A stretch of 64,000 nucleotides of DNA, from the NCBI GenBank assembly GCA_001767525.1, contig MELF01000008.1, positions 1 to 64,000 of the forward strand. The letters are read 5' to 3'. Source of the DNA: Acidobacteria bacterium RIFCSPLOWO2_12_FULL_68_19 (GTDB lineage Bacteria > Acidobacteriota > Vicinamibacteria > Vicinamibacterales > UBA2999). Both the position numbers and the translations under genes were made by a program. Positions 36,201 to 45,038 of this stretch are shown piece after piece (positions within the stretch are counted from its first letter, which is position 1; each line of letters starts with the position of its first letter). Below the pieces are notes generated by a model that was given only the letters and a program-made list of their open reading frames with translations, was not told where the DNA came from and did not search any database.

Positions 36201-37232
36201 TTGATCCCTAAACTATCCGGCCTGAGGCGGCACTGTCCAGCCATCCGCGTCGCCGTCCTGTGCAGCGCGGTTGGGGTCGCCCCCTCCACGGCCTGGGCAC
36301 AGGTGGTCGAAGTGGTTGGCAGTCGAGCGTCGGGAATGGGTGGCGCGTTCGTGGCGGTCGCCTCCGACAGCAGCGCGACCTGGTGGAACCCGGCGGGCCT
36401 CGCCTCCGGTCCTTTCTTCGACATGGCGCTGATGCGAGGCGTTGTCGATACCGACGACCAATTGCCGGCGTGGCGCCAGCGCATGTCGGGACTTGCGCTC
36501 GGCACCCCGGCGCTCGGCCTGTCCTATTACCGCTTTTGGCTCACAGACATACAGCCGCCCGACCCTACAGCCGAGGAGCGTCCCGGCCGAAACACCGGAG
36601 AGGCAGGGGTGCCGATCCACTCCCTGTTGGCGAGCCAGTTGGGCGTGACGCTCGTTCAGACGCTCCTTCCCGGGGTACATACTGGCGCGACACTGAAGTA
36701 TCTGCGCGGCAGGTTTTCCGCCGGACAGAGCGATGAACCTGCGTCGCCCGGCGAACTCCTGGACCGGGGAGACGGGCTGAGCGGGGGCGATACCGAGGGC
36801 CGGTTCGACCTCGACCTGGGCGTCCTGGCGACGGCGGGCGTGGTTCGGCTCGGCGCCCGGGTGCGAAACGCGCTCGAGGCGACCTTCGGGCCCGTACGGA
36901 TGGAGCGGCAGACGCGCCTCGGCGTGGCGGTCGCGCCGGAGGCGGTCGGCGGCGTGCCGCTGACGGTGGCGATCGATGCGGACGTGGATGCCTATACCGT
37001 CGCGACGGGACGCCGCCGCGTCGTGGCGGTGGGCGGCGAGCAATGGTTCCTGGGGCGGCGCCTTGGCGTCCGCGCCGGGGGGCGCCTCAACACGGTCGGT
37101 GCCCGCGAGCGAAGCGCCGCCGCGGGGGCCAGCGTCGCCGTGCGCACGGGGTGGTACATCGACGGACACGTGGTCCGCGGCGGGGCCGCCGATGAGGAGG
37201 GGTGGGGCGTCGCGGCGCGCGTCTCGTTCTGA
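36201..37232 (+). CDS. PorV/PorQ-like outer-membrane protein
   Basis: The 343-residue product begins with TTG, followed by a signal peptide ending STAWAQ (about residue 34). The mature N-terminus VVGSRASGMGGAFVAVASDS followed by SATWWNPAGLA is the signature of the PorV/PorQ and FadL-like barrel group. The rest alternates as beta strands and ends VAARVSF, a good outer-membrane C-terminus. It lies 9 nt before pilB, but a pilus role is not established. Confidence 0.75.
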   Translation: MIPKLSGLRRHCPAIRVAVLCSAVGVAPSTAWAQVVEVVGSRASGMGGAFVAVASDSSATWWNPAGLASGPFFDMALMRGVVDTDDQLPAWRQRMSGLALGTPALGLSYYRFWLTDIQPPDPTAEERPGRNTGEAGVPIHSLLASQLGVTLVQTLLPGVHTGATLKYLRGRFSAGQSDEPASPGELLDRGDGLSGGDTEGRFDLDLGVLATAGVVRLGARVRNALEATFGPVRMERQTRLGVAVAPEAVGGVPLTVAIDADVDAYTVATGRRRVVAVGGEQWFLGRRLGVRAGGRLNTVGARERSAAAGASVAVRTGWYIDGHVVRGGAADEEGWGVAARVSF

Positions 37233-37241
37233 ACGCACACG

Positions 37242-38987
37242 ATGGCCGTCCGGATAGGCGAGCTGCTCCTCAAGGAGAAGCGCATCACCGTCGAGCAACT
37301 CCAGGAGGCGCTGAATCACCAGCGCCAGCACGGGGGGAAGCTCGGCTTCAATCTGGTGACGCTCGGCTTCGTCAAGGACTCGGAGATCACCGCGCTGCTG
37401 AGCAAGCAGTACGGCGTTCCCTCCATTTCGCTCGCCGATTTCGAGATCGATCCCGCCGTCATCAAGCTGGTTCCCGCCGAGACGGCGCAGAAGTACCAGA
37501 TCGTCCCGCTGGCGCGCGCCGGCGCCACGCTCACGATCGCGATGACGGACCCGACCAACGTGTTCGCGATGGACGACATCCGGTTCATGACGGGCTACAA
37601 CGTCGAGCCGGTGGTGGCGGCGGAGGTGGCGGTCCTCGAGGCGCTCGGGAAGTACTACGGGAAGACGGGCGGCACCGGCGCGGCCGCCACGAGCGCCCTG
37701 GAGCTGGCGAGCAAGGCGCTCGAGCAGATGCCGGTGCCGACCGATACCGACGAGGTCGAGGTGCTGGAGGAGCTCGAGGAGATCAGCGCCGAGACGCTCG
37801 CCAGGCAGGGCGAGGAAGCGCCGATCATCAAGCTGGTGAACGTGCTGCTGATGTCGGCGATCCAGAAGGGCGCCAGCGACATCCACATCGAGCCCTACGA
37901 GAAGGAGCTGCGCGTGCGCTACCGCATCGACGGCGTGCTCTACAACATCATGTCGCCGCCGCTCAAGTTCCGCGACGCGATCACCTCGCGGGTGAAGATC
38001 ATGGCGAAGCTCGACATCTCCGAGAAGCGCCTGCCCCAGGACGGCCGCATCAAGATCCGGTTCCAGGACAACGGCCAGCCGAAGGACATCGACTTCCGCG
38101 TGTCGTGTCTGCCGACGCTCTTCGGCGAGAAGATCGTCATGCGTCTGCTCGACAAGGACAAGCTGATGCTCGACATGACGAAGCTCGGCTTCGAGAGCGA
38201 GTCGCTCGCCAGGTTCGAGGCGGCCATCCTGAAGCCGTGGGGCATGGTGCTGGTCACGGGGCCGACCGGCTCCGGCAAGACCAACACGCTCTATTCGTCG
38301 ATCTCCCGCATCAACACGCCGGAGACCAACATCATGACGGCGGAGGATCCGGTCGAGTTCAACCTGATGGGGATCAATCAGGTCCAGGTGCGCGAGAACA
38401 TCGGGCTGACGTTCGCCGCCGCGCTCCGCAGCTTCCTGCGGCAGGACCCGAACATCATCCTCGTCGGCGAGGTCCGCGACTTCGAGACCGCGGAGATTGC
38501 GATCAAGGCGGCGCTCACCGGCCACCTGGTCCTCTCGACGCTGCATACCAACGACGCGCCGAGCACGGTGAACCGGCTGATGAACATGGGCATCGAGCCG
38601 TTCCTCGTGGCCAGCTCGCTCAACCTGATCTGCGCCCAGCGCCTCGTGCGGCGGATCTGCAAGAACTGCCTGGAGCCGACCCCGACGCCGGCGCCCGCCC
38701 TCGTCCAGGCGGGGTTCTCGAACGAGGAGGCCAGGACCGTCGTGCCGCAGCGCGGCAAGGGGTGCGAGAAGTGCAACAACACCGGCTTCAAGGGGCGCGT
38801 CGGCCTGTACGAGGTGATGGAAGTCACCGAGGAGCTGCGCGAGCTGATTCTCGTCGGCGCCTCCGCGCTCGAGCTCCGGCGCAAGGCGATCGAGGATGGG
38901 ATGATCACGCTTCGGCAGAGCGGGCTGCGGAAGGTGAAGGACGGCGTGACGACGATCGATGAGGTCGTGAGGGAGACGGTGAAGTAA
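37242..38987 (+). CDS. pilB: Type IV pilus extension ATPase
   Basis: PilB powers pilin assembly at the inner membrane. The 581-residue protein has an N-terminal MshEN domain (about 1-145). The ATPase core follows, with Walker A GPTGSGKT (about 343-350), Walker B ILVGEVRDFET and the His box LVLSTLHTND. The zinc site is made of CKNC (RRICKNCLEP) and CEKC (CEKCNNTGFKGR), which separates PilB from PilT. Length and layout are standard. Confidence 0.96.
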   Translation: MAVRIGELLLKEKRITVEQLQEALNHQRQHGGKLGFNLVTLGFVKDSEITALLSKQYGVPSISLADFEIDPAVIKLVPAETAQKYQIVPLARAGATLTIAMTDPTNVFAMDDIRFMTGYNVEPVVAAEVAVLEALGKYYGKTGGTGAAATSALELASKALEQMPVPTDTDEVEVLEELEEISAETLARQGEEAPIIKLVNVLLMSAIQKGASDIHIEPYEKELRVRYRIDGVLYNIMSPPLKFRDAITSRVKIMAKLDISEKRLPQDGRIKIRFQDNGQPKDIDFRVSCLPTLFGEKIVMRLLDKDKLMLDMTKLGFESESLARFEAAILKPWGMVLVTGPTGSGKTNTLYSSISRINTPETNIMTAEDPVEFNLMGINQVQVRENIGLTFAAALRSFLRQDPNIILVGEVRDFETAEIAIKAALTGHLVLSTLHTNDAPSTVNRLMNMGIEPFLVASSLNLICAQRLVRRICKNCLEPTPTPAPALVQAGFSNEEARTVVPQRGKGCEKCNNTGFKGRVGLYEVMEVTEELRELILVGASALELRRKAIEDGMITLRQSGLRKVKDGVTTIDEVVRETVK

Positions 38988-39074
38988 CTCCCAACACGCC
39001 AACTCCCAAGCGAGTTGTGAGAATTTGGGAATCGGGAATTTGGGAATTGGGAATTGGAAGTTGAGGCGGAAGAG
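38988..39074. repeat. TTGGGAA/AACTCCC repeats (pilB-pilT gap)
   Basis: The gap contains CCAACTCCCAAG and then tandem GGGAATT-type heptamers (about 39015-39055), related to the TTGGGAG arrays at 49741 and 52108. Inverted parts could pair weakly. GGCGGAAGAG just before 39075 acts as the pilT ribosome binding site. Confidence 0.8.
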
Positions 39075-40199
39075 ATGACACTCCCGGAACTGCTGCAGAA
39101 GGTGGTCGAGGTCGATGGATCGGACCTGCACCTGGCGACGCGGACGCCGCCCCAGATCCGCGTGCACGGGCACCTCGAACGGCTCGATGGACCGGACCTG
39201 ACGCCCGCCGACACCAAGGCGCTCACCTACAGCGTGCTCACCGACGCGCAGAAGAAGCGCTTCGAGGAGAGCCTCGAGCTCGACTTCTCGTTCGGCATCC
39301 AGGGGGTGGGGCGCTTCCGCTGCAACATGTTCCACCAGCGCGGCGCCGTCGGCGCCGTCTACCGGCTCATCCCCGAGCAGATTCGCTCGTTCCAGGATCT
39401 GGGGCTCCCGCCGGTGCTGGCGACGCTCGCCGAGAAGCCGCGCGGCCTCATCCTGGTGACCGGCCCCACCGGCAGCGGCAAGTCGACGACGCTCGCCGCG
39501 ATGATCGACAAGATCAACCGGGAGCGGCGGGACCACATCCTGACGATCGAGGACCCGATCGAGTTCGTCCACCAGCACCAGGGGTGCCTCGTCAACCAGC
39601 GCGAGGTGCACCAGGACACGCAGGGCTTCGCCAACGCGCTGCGGGCCGCGCTGCGGGAGGACCCGGACATCGTGCTCATCGGCGAGATGCGCGATTTGGA
39701 GACCGTCGAATCGGCGCTGCGGATCGCCGAGACGGGCCACCTGACGCTCGCCACCCTGCACACCAACTCGGCGGCCCAGACGATCAACCGCATCATCGAC
39801 ATCTTTCCGGCCCACCAGCAGAGCCAGATCCGCACGCAGCTCTCGCTCGTGCTCGAGGGGATCGTCTGTCAGGCGCTGCTGCCGAAGATCGGCGGGGGGC
39901 GCGTCGTGTCGCTCGAAATCCTGATCCCGACTCCCGCCATCCGGAACCTCGTCCGCGAGGACAAGGTGCACCAGATCTACTCTGCGATGCAGACCGGGCA
40001 GGAGAAGTTCGGCATGCAGACGATGAACCAGTCGCTCGCCACGCTGTACATGAAGAAGCTGGTGACGCTCGACACGGCCATGAGCGCCTCGTCGAACCGC
40101 GAGGAGCTGCAGGACATGATCAACCGCGGCGCCGGAGTGGTGGCGGGGGCGGGGCTCGGACGCCCCGGCGCGCCGCCGCGGCCCGCGGTGGGGAGGTAG
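39075..40199 (+). CDS. pilT: Type IV pilus retraction ATPase
   Basis: PilT depolymerises the pilus and powers twitching. The 374-residue protein has a short PAS-like N-domain, Walker A GPTGSGKSTT (about 129-138), Walker B VLIGEMRDLET and LATLHTN. It also has the PilT-specific C-terminal AIRNLVRE motif followed by KVHQIYSAMQTGQ. It lacks the PilB zinc cysteines. ATG 39075 follows GGAAGAG; an upstream TTG (39054) lies in the repeat and is rejected. Confidence 0.96.
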   Translation: MTLPELLQKVVEVDGSDLHLATRTPPQIRVHGHLERLDGPDLTPADTKALTYSVLTDAQKKRFEESLELDFSFGIQGVGRFRCNMFHQRGAVGAVYRLIPEQIRSFQDLGLPPVLATLAEKPRGLILVTGPTGSGKSTTLAAMIDKINRERRDHILTIEDPIEFVHQHQGCLVNQREVHQDTQGFANALRAALREDPDIVLIGEMRDLETVESALRIAETGHLTLATLHTNSAAQTINRIIDIFPAHQQSQIRTQLSLVLEGIVCQALLPKIGGGRVVSLEILIPTPAIRNLVREDKVHQIYSAMQTGQEKFGMQTMNQSLATLYMKKLVTLDTAMSASSNREELQDMINRGAGVVAGAGLGRPGAPPRPAVGR

Positions 40200-40207
40200 A
40201 GTTAGAT

Positions 40208-40298
40208 GGGTAGCCGGTAGCCGGTAGCCGGTAGCCGGTAGCCGGTAGCCGGTAGCCGGTAGCACGAACGTTCTTGCTACCGGCTACCGGCTACAAGC
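40208..40298. repeat. CGGTAGC array with inverted arm (pilT-pilC gap)
   Basis: Seven exact CGGTAGC units (40215-40263) follow one GGGTAGC unit. After ACGAACGTTCTT, the inverted units GCTACCG repeat twice (to about 40290). The RNA would form a clear stem. The array fills nearly all of the 111-bp gap between two pilus genes. Confidence 0.97.
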
Positions 40299-40310
40299 TG
40301 GAGTCGCAAC

Positions 40311-41543
40311 ATGGCAACGACGTTCGCCTACACAGGACGATCCCGCGGCGGGCAGACGGTCACCGGAGAGTTCGTCGCCGACACGCTCGACGCGGCGGTG
40401 GCGGCGCTGCGCCGGGAGCAGCAGATCCTCGTCACCCAGATCGGACCCGTCAAGGAGCGGGTGGCGCGGGCGCGCGGCGCGAAGAAGGCGCGCGCCACAG
40501 GGGTCAAGGCCAAGGACCTCGCCGTCTTCACCCGGCAGTTCTCCGTCATGATCGGCGCCGGCCTGCCGCTCGTGCAGTGCCTCGAGATCCTGGGGACGCA
40601 GGCGGAAGACCGGAAGTTCGGCGAGGTCATCCTGGCGGTGCGCGGCGACGTCGAGGGGGGCGCCTCGCTCGCCGACGCGATGAAGAAGCACCCCAAGGTC
40701 TTCGACAACCTCTTCTCGAACATGATCGCCGCGGGCGAGGCGGGCGGCATCCTCGACGCGATCCTGAAGCGGCTGGCCACCTACATCGAGAAGGCGGTCA
40801 AGCTGAAGGGGCAGGTGAAGTCGGCGATGATCTACCCGATCGCCGTCATCGTGATTGCCACGGTCGTGGTCGCCGCGATCCTGTGGAAGGTGATCCCGAC
40901 GTTTGCGACGCTTTTCGCGGGCCTCGGCGCCGACCTGCCGCTGCCGACGCGCATCGTCATTGCGCTGAGCAACGGGCTGGTGGCTTACATGCCGTTCATC
41001 ATCGCCGGGCTGGTGGCGTTCAGCGTCGGCTTCCGGGCGTACTACGCCACGACGGGCGGCCGCAGGGTCGTCGACGGCCTGACCCTCAAGCTGCCGGTGC
41101 TCGGGATCCTGATGCGGAAGATCGCCGTCGCCCGGTTCTGCCGGACGCTGGCGACGCTCCTCTCCTCGGGCGTGTCGATCCTCGAAGCGCTCGACATCAC
41201 CGCGCGGACCGCCGGCAACGCCGTGGTCGAGGCGGCGATCCTGGTCACGCGCAAGAGCATCGAGCGGGGCGACACCGTGGCCGGCCCGTTGAAGCAGACG
41301 GCGGTGTTCCCGCCGATGGTCGTCCAGATGATCGGCGTGGGCGAGGCGACCGGCGCGCTCGACACGATGCTCGCCAAGATCGCCGACTTCTACGAGGAGG
41401 AAGTCGACGTGGCGGTGGCCGGTCTGCTGACGCTGCTCGAGCCGCTCATGATCGCGCTGCTCGGCGGGATCGTCGGCGGCATCGTGATCGCCATGTACCT
41501 GCCGATCTTCTCCCTGATCAGCCAGTTGACCGGAGGAGGCTAG
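40311..41543 (+). CDS. pilC: Type IV pilus platform protein
   Basis: PilC is the inner-membrane platform that couples the motors to pilin assembly. The 410-residue protein has two GspF-type domains (about 70-190 and 275-395) with hydrophobic segments near 172-195, 220-245 and 378-402. Motifs include KDLAVFTRQFSVMIGAGLPL and the related second copy ARFCRTLATLLSSGVSILE. The C-terminus TGGG is followed at once by pilS. Confidence 0.95.
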   Translation: MATTFAYTGRSRGGQTVTGEFVADTLDAAVAALRREQQILVTQIGPVKERVARARGAKKARATGVKAKDLAVFTRQFSVMIGAGLPLVQCLEILGTQAEDRKFGEVILAVRGDVEGGASLADAMKKHPKVFDNLFSNMIAAGEAGGILDAILKRLATYIEKAVKLKGQVKSAMIYPIAVIVIATVVVAAILWKVIPTFATLFAGLGADLPLPTRIVIALSNGLVAYMPFIIAGLVAFSVGFRAYYATTGGRRVVDGLTLKLPVLGILMRKIAVARFCRTLATLLSSGVSILEALDITARTAGNAVVEAAILVTRKSIERGDTVAGPLKQTAVFPPMVVQMIGVGEATGALDTMLAKIADFYEEEVDVAVAGLLTLLEPLMIALLGGIVGGIVIAMYLPIFSLISQLTGGG

Positions 41544-41544
41544 T

Positions 41545-43212
41545 CTGGACCTCCGCGCCCGTCTCGCGGCGCTCATCGCCGTCCGCGTCGTCGTCAGCAC
41601 GGCGCTGCTCGGGTCGGCGGTCCTCATCCAACTGAACCGGCCTGGCGCATTTCCAATCGACCCGTTCTTCTTCCTGATCGGCGTCACTTACGCGCTGAGC
41701 CTGGTCTACCTGGCCACGCTGCGGATCGTCGACCGGTTTCCGTGGCTCGCCGACGCGCAGCTCGCCGTGGACGCGCTGCTCGTCTCGGGCTTCATCGGCC
41801 TGACCGGCGGGGTCGTCAGCTACTTCTCGTCGCTCTACGTGCTGCCGATCATCGCCGCCAGCATGATCCGCTTCCGCCGGGGCGCGCTGCAGCTCGCGGC
41901 GGTGACCGCCGGGCTGTACCTGGCGCTCGTGGGGGCGCAGTACGCCGGCGCGCTGTCGGCGTGGCTGGGCGGCGCCGCGCCGCTGCCGCCGGGGCGGTTC
42001 GCCCAGTACACGATTGCCATCAACGTCTTCGGCTTCCTCGCCGTGGCGCTGCTCTCCGGGTCGCTGGCGGAGCGGCTGCGGTCGGCCGACGCGCGCCTCG
42101 AGCACGCGTCGCACGAAATCGAGGACCTGCGCGCGTTCAACGAGTACGTCATCGACGGCCTCGTGAGCGGCCTCGTCACCTCCGACGCCGCGGGGCGCAT
42201 CCTGACGTTCAACCGCGCCGCGGCGTCGATCACCGGCGTTCCCGCCGAGCAGGCGGTCGATCGGGACGCCGGCGAGGTGCTGCAGGTGCCGGCGGAATCC
42301 CGCGTCCGGTTGAGCACGCTGGCGCAGACGCGGATCCTCCGCGTCGAGTACGAGTACCGCGCCGGCGACGGACGCCTGCTCGACCTCGGCCTGATGGCGA
42401 CGATGATCGCGCTGCCCAACGGCCGTACGGGGTACCTGTTCACCTTCCAGGACGTGACCGAGTTGCGCCGGCTCGAGCGGAGCGCGCGCCTGCAGCAGCG
42501 GCTCGCGGCGGTCGGCGAGATGGCCGCCGGCATCGCGCACGAGATCCGGAATCCGCTGGCGGCGATCTCCGGGTCGATGCAGGTGCTGCGGCAGGAACTG
42601 TCGCTCAACGACGAGCAGGCGCAACTGATGGAGATCGTGCTCAAGGAGTCCGAGCGGCTGAACGACACCATCCGCTCCTTCCTGGCCTACGCGCGCCCGC
42701 AGAAGTTCTCCGTGGCCCGGCTCGACGTCGGCAGGGTCGTCCAGGATGCCGCCGTGCTGCTGCGCAACAGCCCGGAGGCGCGTCCCTCCCACGTGATCGA
42801 CGTGCAGGCGCCGCCCCGGCCGCTCTGGTTCGAGGCGGACGAGAACCAGATCCGGCAGATTGTCTGGAACATCGCCTCCAACGGCCTCCGCGCCATGCCC
42901 GAGGGGGGACGGCTGCGGCTCGCCGTGGACGGATCGACCGGACCAGGTGAGGTGGTGCTCAGCGTCCAGGACGAGGGGCGCGGCATTCCCACCGACGAGC
43001 TGGACACGATCTTCCAGCCGTTTCGCAGCACCTTCGACAAGGGCACCGGCCTTGGCCTCGCGATCGTGCAGCGGATCGTGAGCGACTACGGCGGCAGCAT
43101 CGAAGTGTCCTCGACGGTCGGCATTGGCACGACCATTCGCGTGCGGCTGCCGGTGCGCGGCGAGCCGGCGCCGGAGGGAGCCGACCGCGAGGCGGAGCGG
43201 GCCCCCTCATGA
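41545..43212 (+). CDS. pilS: Sensor histidine kinase PilS, probable CTG start
   Basis: PilS senses pilin and phosphorylates PilR. The 555-residue frame opens at CTG 41545, 5 nt after GGAGGAGG. No ATG, GTG or TTG occurs in frame before GTG 41767, which would cut off the first membrane segments (LIAVRVVVSTALLGSAVLI, PFFFLIGVTYALSLVYL). Six or so membrane helices lead to a PAS domain (about 200-310). The phospho-acceptor is H332 in AAGIAHEIRNPLAAIS, and the HATPase domain (about 440-540) has DEGRGIP and GTGLGLAIV. It overlaps pilR by 4 nt. Confidence 0.92.
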   Translation: MDLRARLAALIAVRVVVSTALLGSAVLIQLNRPGAFPIDPFFFLIGVTYALSLVYLATLRIVDRFPWLADAQLAVDALLVSGFIGLTGGVVSYFSSLYVLPIIAASMIRFRRGALQLAAVTAGLYLALVGAQYAGALSAWLGGAAPLPPGRFAQYTIAINVFGFLAVALLSGSLAERLRSADARLEHASHEIEDLRAFNEYVIDGLVSGLVTSDAAGRILTFNRAAASITGVPAEQAVDRDAGEVLQVPAESRVRLSTLAQTRILRVEYEYRAGDGRLLDLGLMATMIALPNGRTGYLFTFQDVTELRRLERSARLQQRLAAVGEMAAGIAHEIRNPLAAISGSMQVLRQELSLNDEQAQLMEIVLKESERLNDTIRSFLAYARPQKFSVARLDVGRVVQDAAVLLRNSPEARPSHVIDVQAPPRPLWFEADENQIRQIVWNIASNGLRAMPEGGRLRLAVDGSTGPGEVVLSVQDEGRGIPTDELDTIFQPFRSTFDKGTGLGLAIVQRIVSDYGGSIEVSSTVGIGTTIRVRLPVRGEPAPEGADREAERAPS

Positions 43213-44639
43213 AGCAGCCGCTCCCGCAGCCGGAGGCGCCGGGCGCTGCACGCATCCTCGTCGTCGACGACGAGCCGTCGATGCGCGAGATGCTGCGGAT
43301 CGTGCTCCGCCGCGACGGGTACGCCGTGGTCGCCGTGGCCAGCGGGAAGGAGGCGATCGAGCGCCTGCAGGCGGAGCCGTTCGACCTGCTGCTGTCCGAC
43401 ATCCGAATGCCCGACACGAGCGGCGTCGAGGTGCTCCGCGCCGCCAAGCGGATCGACGCCAACCTAGTCGCGTTCATGATGACCGCCTTCGCCTCGACCG
43501 AGAGCGCCGTCGAGGCGATGCGCCTCGGCGCCTCCGACTACTTCACCAAACCCTTCAGCATGGACGAGCTGCGGCTCAAGGTGCGGCAGCACCTCGAGGC
43601 GCGCCGGCTGCGCGAGGAGAACCTGCTGCTGAAGCGGGCGCTGAACAGCCGCTACGAGTTCTCGAACATCCTTGGCCGCAGCGACCCGATGCAGCACGTG
43701 TTCGCGACCATCCGGACCGTCGCCGGCACGAGCAGCACGGTGCTCGTCACCGGCGAGTCGGGAACGGGCAAGGAGCTCGTGGCGCGGGCCGTGCACTTCA
43801 ACTCGCTGCGGTGCGACCGGCCGTTCGTGGCGGTCAACTGCGGCGCGGTGCCGGAGCCGCTCCTCGAATCGGAGCTCTTCGGCCACGTGCGCGGCGCCTT
43901 CACGGGCGCACACGCCGCCAAGAAGGGGCTCCTCGAAGCCGCGGGCGGCGGGACGATCTTCCTCGACGAGATCGGCGAGATGCCGCCGTCGATGCAGGTG
44001 AAGCTGCTGCGCGTGCTGCAGGACCACCGCTTCCGGCGCCTCGGCGGCACCGACGAAGTGCAGGCGGATGTGCGCGTGATTGCCGCCAGCAACCAGGACC
44101 TCACCCGGATGGTGGCCGAGGGGCGGTTCCGCGAGGACCTGTACTACCGCCTGAACGTGCTGTCGATTCCCGTGCCGCCCCTGCGCGACCGGCGGGAGGA
44201 CATTCCGCTGCTCGCCGAGCACTTCCTGCAGCAGTTCGCCTCCGAGATGGGCAAGCGCGTGCGCACCATCGCGGCCGACGCGATGCGGCTCCTCGAGGCG
44301 CACACCTGGCGCGGCAACGTCCGGGAGCTGCAGAACGCCATCGAACGCGCCGTCGCGCTCGAACAGACCGAGGCGATCCTGCCGGAAAGCCTGCCCGACG
44401 AGGTGCGAGGGTTGGCGGGTCCGAAAGGACCCGCCCCACGTGGCGCCCACGGGCCCGCGGAGGGATTTCCGGACTTGGGCGAGGGCTTTGACCTCGAGGC
44501 GCGGGGCGAGGAGTTCTACCGCCACTACATCGCCCTGGCGCTCGCCCGCGCCGGCGGCGTCCAGGTCAAGGCGGCGGAACTGCTCGGCATGAGCTTCCGC
44601 TCGCTCCGGTATTACGTGAAGAAGTACGACCTGCGCTAG
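43209..44639 (+). CDS. pilR: Sigma-54 response regulator PilR
   Basis: PilR activates pilA. The 476-residue protein has a receiver domain with D64 (LLLSDIRMPD), an AAA+ domain with Walker A GESGTGKE (about 182-189) and the sigma-54 contact loop GAFTGA (229-234). A C-terminal Fis-type helix-turn-helix ends VKAAELLGMSFRSLRYYVKK. Between AAA+ and the HTH, a Pro/Gly-rich linker (about 400-425) is encoded by a perfect hairpin repeat (44414-44435). The stop codon is formed at the edge of a CGGTAGC-type array. Confidence 0.96.
   Translation: MKQPLPQPEAPGAARILVVDDEPSMREMLRIVLRRDGYAVVAVASGKEAIERLQAEPFDLLLSDIRMPDTSGVEVLRAAKRIDANLVAFMMTAFASTESAVEAMRLGASDYFTKPFSMDELRLKVRQHLEARRLREENLLLKRALNSRYEFSNILGRSDPMQHVFATIRTVAGTSSTVLVTGESGTGKELVARAVHFNSLRCDRPFVAVNCGAVPEPLLESELFGHVRGAFTGAHAAKKGLLEAAGGGTIFLDEIGEMPPSMQVKLLRVLQDHRFRRLGGTDEVQADVRVIAASNQDLTRMVAEGRFREDLYYRLNVLSIPVPPLRDRREDIPLLAEHFLQQFASEMGKRVRTIAADAMRLLEAHTWRGNVRELQNAIERAVALEQTEAILPESLPDEVRGLAGPKGPAPRGAHGPAEGFPDLGEGFDLEARGEEFYRHYIALALARAGGVQVKAAELLGMSFRSLRYYVKKYDLR
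44414..44435. repeat. Perfect hairpin repeat inside pilR
   Basis: GGCGGGTCC, loop GAAA, then GGACCCGCC form a perfect 9-bp stem within the codons for the pilR linker (residues about 402-410). It looks like an intergenic REP-type hairpin inserted in frame into a tolerant linker. More GC-rich dyads follow to 44460. Confidence 0.85.
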
Positions 44640-44759
44640 CCGGTAGCCGGTAGGTGGTAGCCGGTAGGTGGTAGCCGGTAGGTGGTAGCCGGTAGGTGGT
44701 AGCCGGTAGGAAGAACCGTGAACGTCGAACGTGCTACCGGCTACCGGCTACCGGCTAGC
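44640..44759. repeat. 14-bp CGGTAGC/GTAGGTG array with inverted arm (after pilR)
   Basis: A 14-bp unit (GGTAGCCGGTAGGT, two heptads) is repeated about four times from 44643 to about 44710. A spacer GAAGAACCGTGAACGTCGAACGT follows, then the inverted arm of three GCTACCG units (44741-44759). The RNA would fold into a long stem at the end of the pilR message, upstream of the pilA control region. The whole pilR-pilA gap is 399 bp; its remainder holds the pilA promoter and its leader repeat. Confidence 0.93.
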
Positions 44760-44785
44760 GGCTGACATTTATTGCCAGCCAGGAG

Positions 44786-44800
44786 TGACACATTTTGTCA
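44786..44800 (+). promoter_or_regulatory. Palindrome TGACA-N5-TGTCA, candidate PilR site
   Basis: TGACACATTTTGTCA is a 5-bp perfect dyad with 5-bp spacing, centred about 104 bp upstream of the -24 element of the pilA promoter. A further TGACATTTA lies at 44763. PilR in Pseudomonas binds TGTC-containing sites upstream of pilA, so this is a good candidate enhancer, though unproven. Confidence 0.6.
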
Positions 44801-44896
44801 TGCCTGCCCATAGCCGCCTGGATCTGCCGTCCGGTCTGTTTCTGTAACTAATTGCGGCATAAGTTGCTTATAGGAAAGACCTCAGCTTGGCGGTTC

Positions 44897-44912
44897 GGGC
44901 ACAGCCATTGCC
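44897..44912 (+). promoter_or_regulatory. Sigma-54 promoter of pilA
   Basis: GGGCACAGCCATTGCC matches the -24/-12 consensus GGCAC-N5-TTGC exactly in both conserved blocks. The start would be near 44923, giving a leader of about 116 nt. It is 127 bp upstream of ATG 45039, and the sigma-54 activator pilR lies just upstream. Confidence 0.85.
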
Positions 44913-44932
44913 TATAGGCGAGCGTTCGCTGC

Positions 44933-45020
44933 GTCAGTTGTCAGTTGCCGCCTGTCGCCGGCGTCGCCCGGTCCGATGAGGTTTCTGACAACCGACAACC
45001 GACAACCGACAACTGACAAC
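44933..45020. repeat. GACAACC heptamer repeats in the pilA leader
   Basis: Five heptad units (GACAACC three times, GACAACT, GACAAC) occupy 44987-45020. The left part GTTGTCAGTTG (44937-44947) is the exact complement of CAACTGACAAC (45010-45020). The pilA leader RNA can therefore form an 11-bp stem with a 62-nt loop, ending 9 nt before the GGAGGAG ribosome binding site. Confidence 0.9.
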
Positions 45021-45038
45021 TTTGCGGAGGAGCAAGAG

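Noticed and set aside
36213-40265. A 1350-residue open frame on the minus strand opposite pilB and pilT
   Set aside because: It is antisense to well-supported motor genes; the translation is Arg/His/Leu-rich with no motif. High GC keeps antisense frames open.
40205-40300. Repeated LPATGYR-type peptides read from the CGGTAGC arrays, resembling sortase LPxTG motifs
   Set aside because: They arise from the antisense reading of a 7-bp repeat, in gaps with no gene or signal peptide.
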